In this document: positions 54,308-61,640 of the stretch, one piece after another
Layout of the letters: each line of letters starts with the position of its first letter
Numbering within the stretch: the stretch's first letter is position 1
NCBI GenBank assembly: GCA_944372115.1
Contig: CALVYH010000004.1
Span: 1 to 64,000 of the forward strand
Origin: an uncultured Bacilli bacterium
GTDB taxonomy: Bacteria; Bacillota_I; Bacilli_A; RFN20; CAG-826
Length of the DNA: 64,000 nucleotides
Direction: 5' to 3'
Translations under genes and position numbers: made by a program
The notes under the pieces: model-generated
What the model was told of the DNA's origin: nothing
Database searches by the model: none
Seen by the model: the letters and a program-made list of their open reading frames with translations, nothing else

Positions 54308-55120
54308 ATGTATAAACCAACTTATCTAATTGATGCACATACTCATCTTGGCTGGTGGGGTTCTTTAAAAGAATGTGAAAATAATCTACTTTATTCATTC
54401 AATAATTATGATTTATCATTCATATTAATTTCTTATGATAATGGTGAATATGATTATAAAAAGAATGAACATATTTCTTTTGAAAAATCTTTAACATATT
54501 TAAAAAACTTTGTTTTGCGTTTTAAAGGAATGGGGATGTTAATTTGGATTCCTTTTGGTAAAACTAAGATTAATTTATCCGAATTAGAAAAGTTCATAGT
54601 TGAAAATAAATCTATTATTTATGGATTAAAATTTCATCCGTTTTTATCGAGAAAATTAGTTACATCAAATAGAATAAATCCTTATTTAGCATTAGCTAGA
54701 AAACATGATTTACCAATATTAATTCATACAGCTTTAGATGAATATTCTTATATAGATAGCATTAAAGAATTAGCCTTAAATAATAAAGATTTAACTTTTA
54801 TTGCAGCCCATTTAGAACTTGGAAGTGACCATTTACATGCATTAAAAGTTTTAAAAGAAACGCCAAATTTATATGGCGATACTGCTTGGGTTGATCCTTC
54901 ATTACTTAAAAATATTATTAAAGATGGATTAATAGATAAAATTTGTTTTGGTAGTGATACTCCAATTGATGGAAAAGATACTTTAGGTGAAGATATTTAT
55001 CAAAAATATATTAAAAATCATTACAAATTAAAAAAGAGCGATTATGACAAAATTATGTATTTAAACGCTCTTAAGATTTATAAAATTAAAAAAGAAGACT
55101 TATTAAATCGCAATCTATAG
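54308..55120 (+). CDS. Amidohydrolase-fold metal-dependent hydrolase
   Basis: A 270-residue TIM-barrel hydrolase of the amidohydrolase superfamily (amidohydrolase_2/TatD-like). Metal ligands: DAHTHLGWWG (HxH) at 9-18, a KFHPF segment near 113, ILIHTALDE near 138, IAAHLELGS near 165, and GSDTPIDG near 218. Substrate unknown. A TATAAT ends 8 bases before the ATG and there is no Shine-Dalgarno site. Its 3' end overlaps the convergent gene at 55086 by 35 bases. Confidence 0.75.
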   Translation: MYKPTYLIDAHTHLGWWGSLKECENNLLYSFNNYDLSFILISYDNGEYDYKKNEHISFEKSLTYLKNFVLRFKGMGMLIWIPFGKTKINLSELEKFIVENKSIIYGLKFHPFLSRKLVTSNRINPYLALARKHDLPILIHTALDEYSYIDSIKELALNNKDLTFIAAHLELGSDHLHALKVLKETPNLYGDTAWVDPSLLKNIIKDGLIDKICFGSDTPIDGKDTLGEDIYQKYIKNHYKLKKSDYDKIMYLNALKIYKIKKEDLLNRNL

Positions 55121-55319
55121 GACAAGTACCACTTCCACAATCATTTCCTTCACTAGAAGAAGGATTTAATCCATTTATAATTGCAATTCCAATAATTAAT
55201 CCAATAACTATTACAAAAAGGATAATTATAAAAATAATTAATCCTTTTTTATGTTTCTTATTTTTTAAATCGTTTTCTTCATTTTCTTCAACAATATGAG
55301 GTTTTTCGTTTTCTAACAT
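55086..55319 (-). CDS. Small membrane protein with a cysteine-rich tail
   Basis: 77 residues: an acidic and basic N-terminus, one transmembrane helix (about 26-50), and a short tail with three Cys (CGSGTCPIDCDLISLLF), probably outside. It has good spacing after the ECF S-component gene (1-base overlap). The coding end overlaps the hydrolase gene on the other strand. Function unknown; disulfide or metal binding is possible. Confidence 0.55.
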   Translation of the reverse strand: MLENEKPHIVEENEENDLKNKKHKKGLIIFIIILFVIVIGLIIGIAIINGLNPSSSEGNDCGSGTCPIDCDLISLLF

Positions 55320-56140
55320 TATAAATTTTCTCCTTTCTTACCGTCTTCGAAAATTAAATCTTTTGGTAAAAGTGCGCCTTTAACACCACTTTTAAGTGAA
55401 ACATTAAGTGCTACTACAACAATAATATAATGTACAAATGCAGTTAAAAATCCTGTTAATCCCCTAACTCCGAAAATAACTTCAAATGAATAATTTAATC
55501 TATATACAAAAATAAGAGATGACACAGGTATTTTAAAGAAAAAATATGTTATAAACATCGAAGCAGCGATTAAATATAGATTGTAATATTTATTTATCTT
55601 TCTATCTTTATATTTTCTTTTAAAAAGAATAATGCCAACATAAAAAATAATTGATAAAACAAAGAAAACAAGCGGAATTACAATTTTTAAAGTTGGAGTA
55701 AATTCATATACCTTTGAAGTTGTTGTATAAGAAAAAGTATCATGAGTTAAAACAAATACTAAAACAAATACATCAAGCAAAAGCATAATTATTCCTAAAA
55801 TTATTGGATATTTACGATCAACTTTAGCTTTTTCTAAAATTTTATAAACAAAATAAGGTATAAAGCCTTGTATTATTGCTGGAATTGAAAATAAAAAATC
55901 ATATGGTCCACCTTGAGGAAATAGTATCGCTCCAAAAAAATCTACAGCAAAAGAAACTATTGTTCCATATAAAGGACCTAAATAAAATGTAGCAAAAAAT
56001 ATAACGCTCATCGCAAAAGAAATCTTTAAAAATGGAAGACCAAATAAATAAGGTAAAGAGAAAAATCTAGATAAAATAATACCTAGAGCAATAAATAACG
56101 CACTAAATGCTATTTTATATAAAACAGTCATTTTTCTCAT
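55319..56140 (-). CDS. ECF transporter S component (folate-type)
   Basis: A 273-residue membrane protein with about six hydrophobic helices. The opening LYKIAFSALFIALGIILSRF and the GPLYGTIVSFAVDFFGAILF segment, with PQGGPYDFLFSIPAIIQGFI, are typical of FolT-like substrate-binding subunits, which work with the EcfAA'T module encoded at 43-46 kb. Folate specificity is a family-level inference. Longer than usual, with an extra central region. Confidence 0.75.
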   Translation of the reverse strand: MRKMTVLYKIAFSALFIALGIILSRFFSLPYLFGLPFLKISFAMSVIFFATFYLGPLYGTIVSFAVDFFGAILFPQGGPYDFLFSIPAIIQGFIPYFVYKILEKAKVDRKYPIILGIIMLLLDVFVLVFVLTHDTFSYTTTSKVYEFTPTLKIVIPLVFFVLSIIFYVGIILFKRKYKDRKINKYYNLYLIAASMFITYFFFKIPVSSLIFVYRLNYSFEVIFGVRGLTGFLTAFVHYIIVVVALNVSLKSGVKGALLPKDLIFEDGKKGENL

Positions 56141-56146
56141 AATTAT

Positions 56147-56605
56147 CTATCTTTTTAAAGCTTTAGCGATATTTCTATCAATGTCTCTTTTCTTAATTGT
56201 TTCTCGTTTATCATATAATTTTTTACCTTTTGCTAAAGCGATTTCAATTTTACATTTTCCTTTTTTTAAATAAACTTTAGTAGGAACAATCGTATATCCA
56301 TCTCTTTCAATACGGTTTCTGAGTTTTAAAATTTCTTTTTTATGCAAAAGAAGTCTTCTATTTCTTAATGGATCATGATTAAAAACACTACTTTTTTCGT
56401 AAATAGCAATGTTCATATTTATAACAAAAGCTTCATTATTTCTAATAATTACATAAGCATCATCAATATTAACTTTATTATTTCGAATTGATTTTATTTC
56501 GCTTCCTTTAAGTTCAACTCCGCACTCTAAAAAATCACTTAAAAAATAATTAAAGTGAGCTTTTCTGTTATTACTTACAATTTTAATTCCGTTTGAATTT
56601 TCCAC
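56147..56605 (-). CDS. smpB: SsrA-binding protein
   Basis: SmpB binds tmRNA and brings it to stalled ribosomes. The core is NRKAHFNYF, the GVELKGSEIKSIRNNKVNIDDAY signature split over residues about 30-52, and the C-terminal tail KKRDIDRNIAKALKR. I favour GTG at 56605 (VENSNGIKIV), preceded by GAGGAAA. The frame is open to a TTG at 56635 inside the upstream dehydratase gene. The tmRNA gene itself is not visible nearby. Confidence 0.92.
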   Translation of the reverse strand: MENSNGIKIVSNNRKAHFNYFLSDFLECGVELKGSEIKSIRNNKVNIDDAYVIIRNNEAFVINMNIAIYEKSSVFNHDPLRNRRLLLHKKEILKLRNRIERDGYTIVPTKVYLKKGKCKIEIALAKGKKLYDKRETIKKRDIDRNIAKALKR

Positions 56606-56612
56606 GTGAAAT

Positions 56613-57560
56613 CTATTTTCCTCGATAATAATCAATAGTCAAGTCTATAGCATATTCAAAATCATAATCATGGCGATAGCCTAACTCTTTTTCAATTTTG
56701 CTTGTATCAACAGCATATTTACGATCGTGTATCTTACGATCTTCGACAAATTTAATTAAAGATTCTTTTTTTCTCATCTTTTGTAAGATAAATTTGATTA
56801 ATTCTAAATTTTGATGAGGTTCGTGAGATGAAACATTATAAGCCTCTCCACTTTTACCATTTTTAATAATCAAATCTATGGCTTTACAGTGGTCAAGAAC
56901 ATAAATCCAATCTCTAACATTCTTACCATCACCAAAAACTGGAATTTCCATGTTATTTAATGCTCTATTAATAACAAGTGGAATAAGTTTATCACTTGCT
57001 TGATATTTTCCAAAATTATTTGTTGATCTAGAAATTGTTACATTTAACCCATGAACTTTATGATACATCATTAAAAATTCTTCAGCTTGAGCTTTACTTA
57101 AAGCATATGGATTTTTTGGATTAAATGAATCAGTTTCTTTAAAATAATAATCACTACTTACATCTAAATCACCATAAATTTCATCAGTAGAAACTTGATG
57201 TAATCTTTTAACGTTATATTTTAAACATAAAGTTGCTAAATTAATTACACCTAAAACATTCGTTTCAAAAAAGGTTGCTTCATCCATAAAAGATTTATCA
57301 ACACTTGTTTCAGCAGCAAAATTAATTACATAATCAAATTTTTCTTTTCTAAAAACCTTTTCTAGGAATGAATAATCAGAAATATCACCCTTATAAAATG
57401 AAAACGTTGAAAAATTCTTGAATTGGTCAAGCATTTTTTTATTTGCGGCATAAGTTAATTTATCAACAATAACTAACTCATCATTTTTATATTTCCCTAA
57501 AAAGAATTTAGTAAAGTTTACACCTATAAATCCTAATCCACCTGTAATTAATACTTTCAT
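56613..57560 (-). CDS. rfbB: dTDP-glucose 4,6-dehydratase-like enzyme
   Basis: A 315-residue short-chain dehydrogenase fold enzyme that would convert dTDP-glucose to the 4-keto-6-deoxy sugar. NAD motif GGLGFIG at 7-13. The active-site triad is in VSTDEIYG (Thr, Asp, Glu near 123-125) with Tyr-x3-Lys in NPYALSKAQAE. ISRSTNNFGKYQ and FGDGKNVRDWIYV are typical. No other dTDP-sugar genes are in the window, so the exact nucleotide sugar is uncertain. Confidence 0.85.
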   Translation of the reverse strand: MKVLITGGLGFIGVNFTKFFLGKYKNDELVIVDKLTYAANKKMLDQFKNFSTFSFYKGDISDYSFLEKVFRKEKFDYVINFAAETSVDKSFMDEATFFETNVLGVINLATLCLKYNVKRLHQVSTDEIYGDLDVSSDYYFKETDSFNPKNPYALSKAQAEEFLMMYHKVHGLNVTISRSTNNFGKYQASDKLIPLVINRALNNMEIPVFGDGKNVRDWIYVLDHCKAIDLIIKNGKSGEAYNVSSHEPHQNLELIKFILQKMRKKESLIKFVEDRKIHDRKYAVDTSKIEKELGYRHDYDFEYAIDLTIDYYRGK

Positions 57561-57724
57561 TTAATTAAACCTCATATTCCAATTTCTTGCTTACTAATTA
57601 TAAACTACTTCTTTCTTTAAAGATACCTTAATGAAAATGAAGTTAATTTAAAAAGAGACAGAAAGTGAAACAATTAATTTATTTCATATATTTTTTAATC
57701 AAACCATTAAATTTTTAGAATAAT

Positions 57725-57990
57725 TTTTTGATTTTTTGACTTCTTGTATAGTGAGGGAGGCTTATTGTGTCAATATTCGACAATCCCTTTTATGAGGACC
57801 TCTGTCTCTTGTTAATCTTATTTTTCCAAAGAAGTGATAAAGGAGAGATTGACGTGTGAAAACTAAAAAAAGAGGAAGTCGCATTGTGATTTTTGAAGAT
57901 ACAATCAACCTCTTCCTCCTCAAACTCATATTTATTATAACTGAGGAAATTTAAGATGACAAGAGGCATGTCCTCACTCTCTCTCATTAT
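57725..57990. ncRNA. Fold-back region, candidate structured RNA
   Basis: A region visibly richer in G+C than its neighbours. TGAGGAC (about 57796) pairs with GTCCTCA near 57970. CTCTTGT, ATCTTA and TTTCC just inside pair with GGAAA, TAAGAT and ACAAGAG near 57940-57965, giving a rod of about 35 paired positions per side. An inner hairpin has AAGAGG/CCTCTT and ATTGT/ACAAT arms near 57875-57925. The only open frame (65 codons, minus) shows no family features. Orientation is unresolved. A 6S-like rod, another ncRNA or a fold-back element are all possible. Confidence 0.45.
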
Positions 57991-58014
57991 ATTGAATAAT
58001 CAATACCTTATTTT

Positions 58015-60288
58015 TTAGTTTCTTTTTATAAATAATGTTAAGGCGTTTAAACAAACCGTAACACTAGATAAAGCCATTAACATCGAGCAATACATTGGTT
58101 CTAATACAAATCCTAATTTAGCAAATACTCCAGCTGCTACTGGAATAAATATCACATTATAAATAAATGCCCAAAATAGATTAAAAGAGATATTATTTCT
58201 TATTCTTTTAGATATATTTAAAATTTTAAATATATCTGTTAAAGAAGATCTCATTAATATAAATTCTGCGCTAGCTAAAGCAATATCACTTCCTTTAGCA
58301 ACAGCAACTCCAACATCACTTCTAGTTAAAGCAATTGAATCATTAACACCATCGCCAACCATCATAACTTTATATCCTTCATTTTGAAGGCGAATAATTT
58401 CTTTATCTTTTTCAGTTGGTTTAACTTCGCTAATAACTTCTTCAATTCCTACTTCTTTAGCAATATAAGATGCAATATTTTTATTATCTCCAGTTAATAA
58501 AACAATCTTTTTAAATCTTTTTTTAGCTTCTTTAATAAATTCTTTGCTCTCAGCTTTAAGTTTATCTTTTAAATAATAAAATCCATAAATTTCTCCATTT
58601 TTATTATAAACACAAATAGGAATTTCACCTTTAAAAGATCTTTCTTCTACTTCTTTTAAGATTTCTTCATTTAAAGAAACAATATCTTTCGCATAAGATA
58701 AATTTGTAATATAAATAACTTCATCTTTAAAGGTAGCTTTAATTCCTGCTCCAGGTAAAGTTTCATTCATCATAAATTTATCATTTAATGAATTAACTTC
58801 ATTTTTTAAATATAAAGTTATTGCTTTAGCAATTGGATGTTCACTATAAGATTCCATCGTATAAATCTTTTCTTTTAATTCACTAGTTAATTCTTTTTTA
58901 AAATTAGTAAATGAAACAGTTAATTCACCTTCAGTGATAGTATTTGTTTTATCTAAAACTAAACAATCAATATCTTTTACTTTTTCAATTCCTTCACTTT
59001 TTTGAACTAAAACGTAATTTTTACTAAATACTGATGAACCAACAAGCAAAGAAATTGGGGTAGCAAGTCCTAAAGCACAAGGACAAGAAATAACTAAAAC
59101 TCCTACTGCAAAAGTAAATGCTTCATCAAATCCATTTATAAAATGTGAAGAAGTTATAATTACTCCCTTTTCATTACCAATTGTATAGCCTAAACTTATC
59201 CAAATTATAAAAACAATAACGGCTAAAATCATGACTGTAGGAACAAAAATTTTAGCAACTTTATCAACATTTTTAGTTAAAGGTGTTTTCATATTACTAG
59301 CTTCGCTAACTAAAGAAGCAATTTTATTTAATAAATTATCTTTTTTATCTTTATTAACTAATATTTTTAAAGGCGATTCTTTATTTACACTTCCTCCAAC
59401 TACTATGTCATCTTCTTTTTTAAATATAGGAAGTGATTCTCCACTAATAATTGATTCATCAACACTACTTTTTCCACTTAATACTATTCCATCACAAGGT
59501 ATAGTTTCTCCAGGTTTAACAACTAAAACATCATGTAATTTAACTAATTTAGTAGGAGTATCAACTATTTCATTATTAATTAAGACATGGGCAGTTTTAG
59601 GGCGTAATGCTAAAAGTGCTCTAATTGTTGATTTAGCTTTATTTTTAGATAAGTCTTCAATATATTTTCCTAAGGAAACAACAACTAAAACCATCGCAGC
59701 ACTATCTAAATATAAATGAAAATGAGAAAAAGGATATATTCCAGGATTAACTATTACGTTTATTGTTAAATATATCGAATAAATAAAAGAGAAGAAACTA
59801 CCTAAAAATACTAATGAATCCATATTAAAAGATAGTTTTATTATCGATAAGAATCCATTTTTATAATAATCAAAAAACATTATTACAATAATAATAGTTA
59901 TTACATATTGAACAACATTTGAAATAATAAAAGGACTTTCTTTTATTATTTCAGGGAATATATCACTATACATTCCTCCCATTCCAAAAAATAAAAGAGG
60001 TATAAGAAGAATAAACCCAATAATTATTTTAACTAATCTTTTATAATCTTTTTTATTTTCATAGACGCTTTCTTCGTCAAAATCATCAACTAATTCATAT
60101 CCCGCATCTTTAATAGCTTTTTTTAACTTTTCTTTATCTATCTTTTTTTCATCAAAAGATATTTTTGCACTATTAGTCATTAAATTTACTTCACAAGAAG
60201 TAACTCCATCAACCTTTTTAGCAGCATTTTCTACATTTATCTTACAAGCTGCACAGTGCATATTTTTAACGCTATATTCTTTTTCCAT
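58015..60288 (-). CDS. copA: Copper-type P1B ATPase with an altered phosphorylation motif
   Basis: A 757-residue metal-exporting ATPase. N-terminal HMA domain with MHCAAC (residues 10-15), eight membrane helices, the TGE-type ISGESLP loop, CPC in the sixth helix (SCPCALGLATPISL), HP motif (SEHPIA) and GDGVNDSIAL hinge. CPC plus HMA points to Cu(I). The phosphorylated Asp446 lies in DKTNT, where the family has DKTGT: Asn449 replaces the nearly invariant Gly. Activity is therefore uncertain. Confidence 0.9.
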   Translation of the reverse strand: MEKEYSVKNMHCAACKINVENAAKKVDGVTSCEVNLMTNSAKISFDEKKIDKEKLKKAIKDAGYELVDDFDEESVYENKKDYKRLVKIIIGFILLIPLLFFGMGGMYSDIFPEIIKESPFIISNVVQYVITIIIVIMFFDYYKNGFLSIIKLSFNMDSLVFLGSFFSFIYSIYLTINVIVNPGIYPFSHFHLYLDSAAMVLVVVSLGKYIEDLSKNKAKSTIRALLALRPKTAHVLINNEIVDTPTKLVKLHDVLVVKPGETIPCDGIVLSGKSSVDESIISGESLPIFKKEDDIVVGGSVNKESPLKILVNKDKKDNLLNKIASLVSEASNMKTPLTKNVDKVAKIFVPTVMILAVIVFIIWISLGYTIGNEKGVIITSSHFINGFDEAFTFAVGVLVISCPCALGLATPISLLVGSSVFSKNYVLVQKSEGIEKVKDIDCLVLDKTNTITEGELTVSFTNFKKELTSELKEKIYTMESYSEHPIAKAITLYLKNEVNSLNDKFMMNETLPGAGIKATFKDEVIYITNLSYAKDIVSLNEEILKEVEERSFKGEIPICVYNKNGEIYGFYYLKDKLKAESKEFIKEAKKRFKKIVLLTGDNKNIASYIAKEVGIEEVISEVKPTEKDKEIIRLQNEGYKVMMVGDGVNDSIALTRSDVGVAVAKGSDIALASAEFILMRSSLTDIFKILNISKRIRNNISFNLFWAFIYNVIFIPVAAGVFAKLGFVLEPMYCSMLMALSSVTVCLNALTLFIKRN

Positions 60289-60334
60289 AACTTCTTTATT
60301 TAAGAATAAATAGCTTTTTTAGACTTTAAAATAC

Positions 60335-60871
60335 TTATTTATTATTTTTATTAATTTTTAAACGATGATAAACATCTAACATTTTGTCAAGTTTAGAAAC
60401 ATCTGTTAAATCCATTGGTGTAGTTAACCTTGCGCTTATTTGATCTAAAGGTAAATTTTGTTTTTTAGCTGCAGCTTCTAAACCAATTTTCATCATTTTT
60501 TGCATGATTTTACTCATTTTTGAATAATCCATACCTCCTGGAAGAAGATAGAGTCTAACATGGTAATAATTTAATCCATTTGAAGTTATAACTATATCTT
60601 TCTTTTCATCGGTAATAGGTTCAATTCCCGTACAAAAAATGAATATATTTTTATCTTTAAACTTTTCGTAATGTTTTAAAAACTTATCTAAACCAAGTAT
60701 TTTGCTATTTCTTAATGGCCCTCCAAAAAATATAAAATCGACATCCTTTGTCATTTTTACCTTAAATTTTTTAATATCAACTACTTCTGATTCTGGTAAT
60801 CTTCTTTCTAAAGAATCAACATATTTTTTAGTAAAACCAGTATCACTTTTATAAACAATTAAATTTTCCAT
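60335..60871 (-). CDS. Flavodoxin-like protein
   Basis: 178 residues with a flavodoxin fold (flavodoxin_5-type). The opening LIVYKSDTGFTKKYVDSLER resembles the FMN phosphate-binding loop (SxTG), then DFIFFGGPLRNSKI and NIFIFCTGIEP. The second half is helical. It lies 47 bases upstream of copA on the same strand, so possibly cotranscribed. A redox role is inferred from the fold. Confidence 0.75.
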   Translation of the reverse strand: MENLIVYKSDTGFTKKYVDSLERRLPESEVVDIKKFKVKMTKDVDFIFFGGPLRNSKILGLDKFLKHYEKFKDKNIFIFCTGIEPITDEKKDIVITSNGLNYYHVRLYLLPGGMDYSKMSKIMQKMMKIGLEAAAKKQNLPLDQISARLTTPMDLTDVSKLDKMLDVYHRLKINKNNK

Positions 60872-60995
60872 AATATCCTTATTATATATATGAAAATCTT
60901 GAAAACAAGTACGTCAATTTTTAAAAATTTAAGAATTAACTAATTTTGAATTTAATCCATTAATAAATTATTTTCAAGCAATATGCATTTTTAAC

Positions 60996-61025
60996 TTGAC
61001 AGTTGAATAGTTGTTCAACTATTAT
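60996..61025 (+). promoter_or_regulatory. Promoter of the ArsR-HMA-ATPase operon with embedded operator
   Basis: TTGACA (60996-61001) and TATTAT (61020-61025) are 18 bases apart. The spacer is exactly the dyad GTTGAATAGTTGTTCAAC (61002-61019), an ArsR/SmtB-type operator. AATAGTTG-TT-CAACTATT extends it past the -10. Confidence 0.8.
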
Positions 61026-61053
61026 ATTGTTGCAAGTTTTGGAGGAGTCGCTA

Positions 61054-61383
61054 ATGGAAGAAAAATTAACCGCAATTAATCGATTAACTAGAAAAATTAA
61101 AGATGAAGAAATTTATGATTTATCGGATTTTTTTAAAGTCCTTGGTGATTCTACTCGTTTAAAAATACTTTGGGCATTAGATCGAAATGAAATGACTGTC
61201 ACTGAATTATGTTCCCTATTAGGAATGACAAAAAGTGCAATATCACATCAACTAAAAGTATTAAAAGATAATAAATTAGTAAATTATCGAAAGGTTGGTA
61301 AAAATGTTATTTATGAACTTGATGATTTACATATTTCTACAATTATAGAAACAGCTCAAATTCATTTAAAAGAAGGGAGATAA
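61054..61383 (+). CDS. ArsR/SmtB family metal-responsive repressor
   Basis: The start is set at 61054 (MEEKLTAINRL, 109 residues), 8 bases after GGAGGAG; the upstream open frame overlaps the promoter. Winged helix with VLGDSTRLKILWALDRNEMT and LLGMTKSAISHQLKVLKDNK (recognition helix), wing VNYRKVGKNVIYELDD, and a final helix DLHISTIIETAQIH. The Asp/His pair of alpha-5 resembles zinc- or cadmium-sensing CzrA/SmtB members. First gene of the metal-export operon. Confidence 0.92.
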   Translation: MEEKLTAINRLTRKIKDEEIYDLSDFFKVLGDSTRLKILWALDRNEMTVTELCSLLGMTKSAISHQLKVLKDNKLVNYRKVGKNVIYELDDLHISTIIETAQIHLKEGR

Positions 61384-61391
61384 ATTAGTTT

Positions 61392-61604
61392 ATGGAAAGA
61401 ATTTATATTATTAAAGGATTAGATTGTGCTAATTGTGCAAGAGAATTTGAAGAAAAAATAAATAAAATTAACGGAGTTAATAAAGCTATAGTTAATTTTA
61501 TGACTTTAAAACTTATTGTTGATTTATCTAACGATTGTGAAAATGAAATTTTAACAATCGCTAGAAATTTTGAAGACGGATTAACTTTAAAAAGAATTAA
61601 ATAA
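61392..61604 (+). CDS. Free-standing HMA metal-binding protein
   Basis: 70 residues forming one heavy-metal-associated domain with GLDCANCA (Cys12, Cys15). It lies 8 bases after the repressor gene and 36 bases before the ATPase. That ATPase lacks an N-terminal HMA domain, so this protein probably supplies it in trans, or acts as a metallochaperone. Confidence 0.85.
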   Translation: MERIYIIKGLDCANCAREFEEKINKINGVNKAIVNFMTLKLIVDLSNDCENEILTIARNFEDGLTLKRIK

Positions 61605-61640
61605 ATTTTATATATTAGTTAAAAAAAGAAGGTGATATAT

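Noticed and set aside
57790-57987. 65-codon minus-strand open frame as a gene
   Set aside because: No ribosome site or family features, and the region is better explained by the long complementary arms.
57725-57990. tmRNA gene near smpB
   Set aside because: A TTCGAC word is present, but there is no tRNA-like acceptor or T arm and no tag reading frame that I can find.
59231-59719. 162-codon plus-strand open frame inside copA
   Set aside because: Antisense to conserved P-type ATPase motifs, so a shadow frame.
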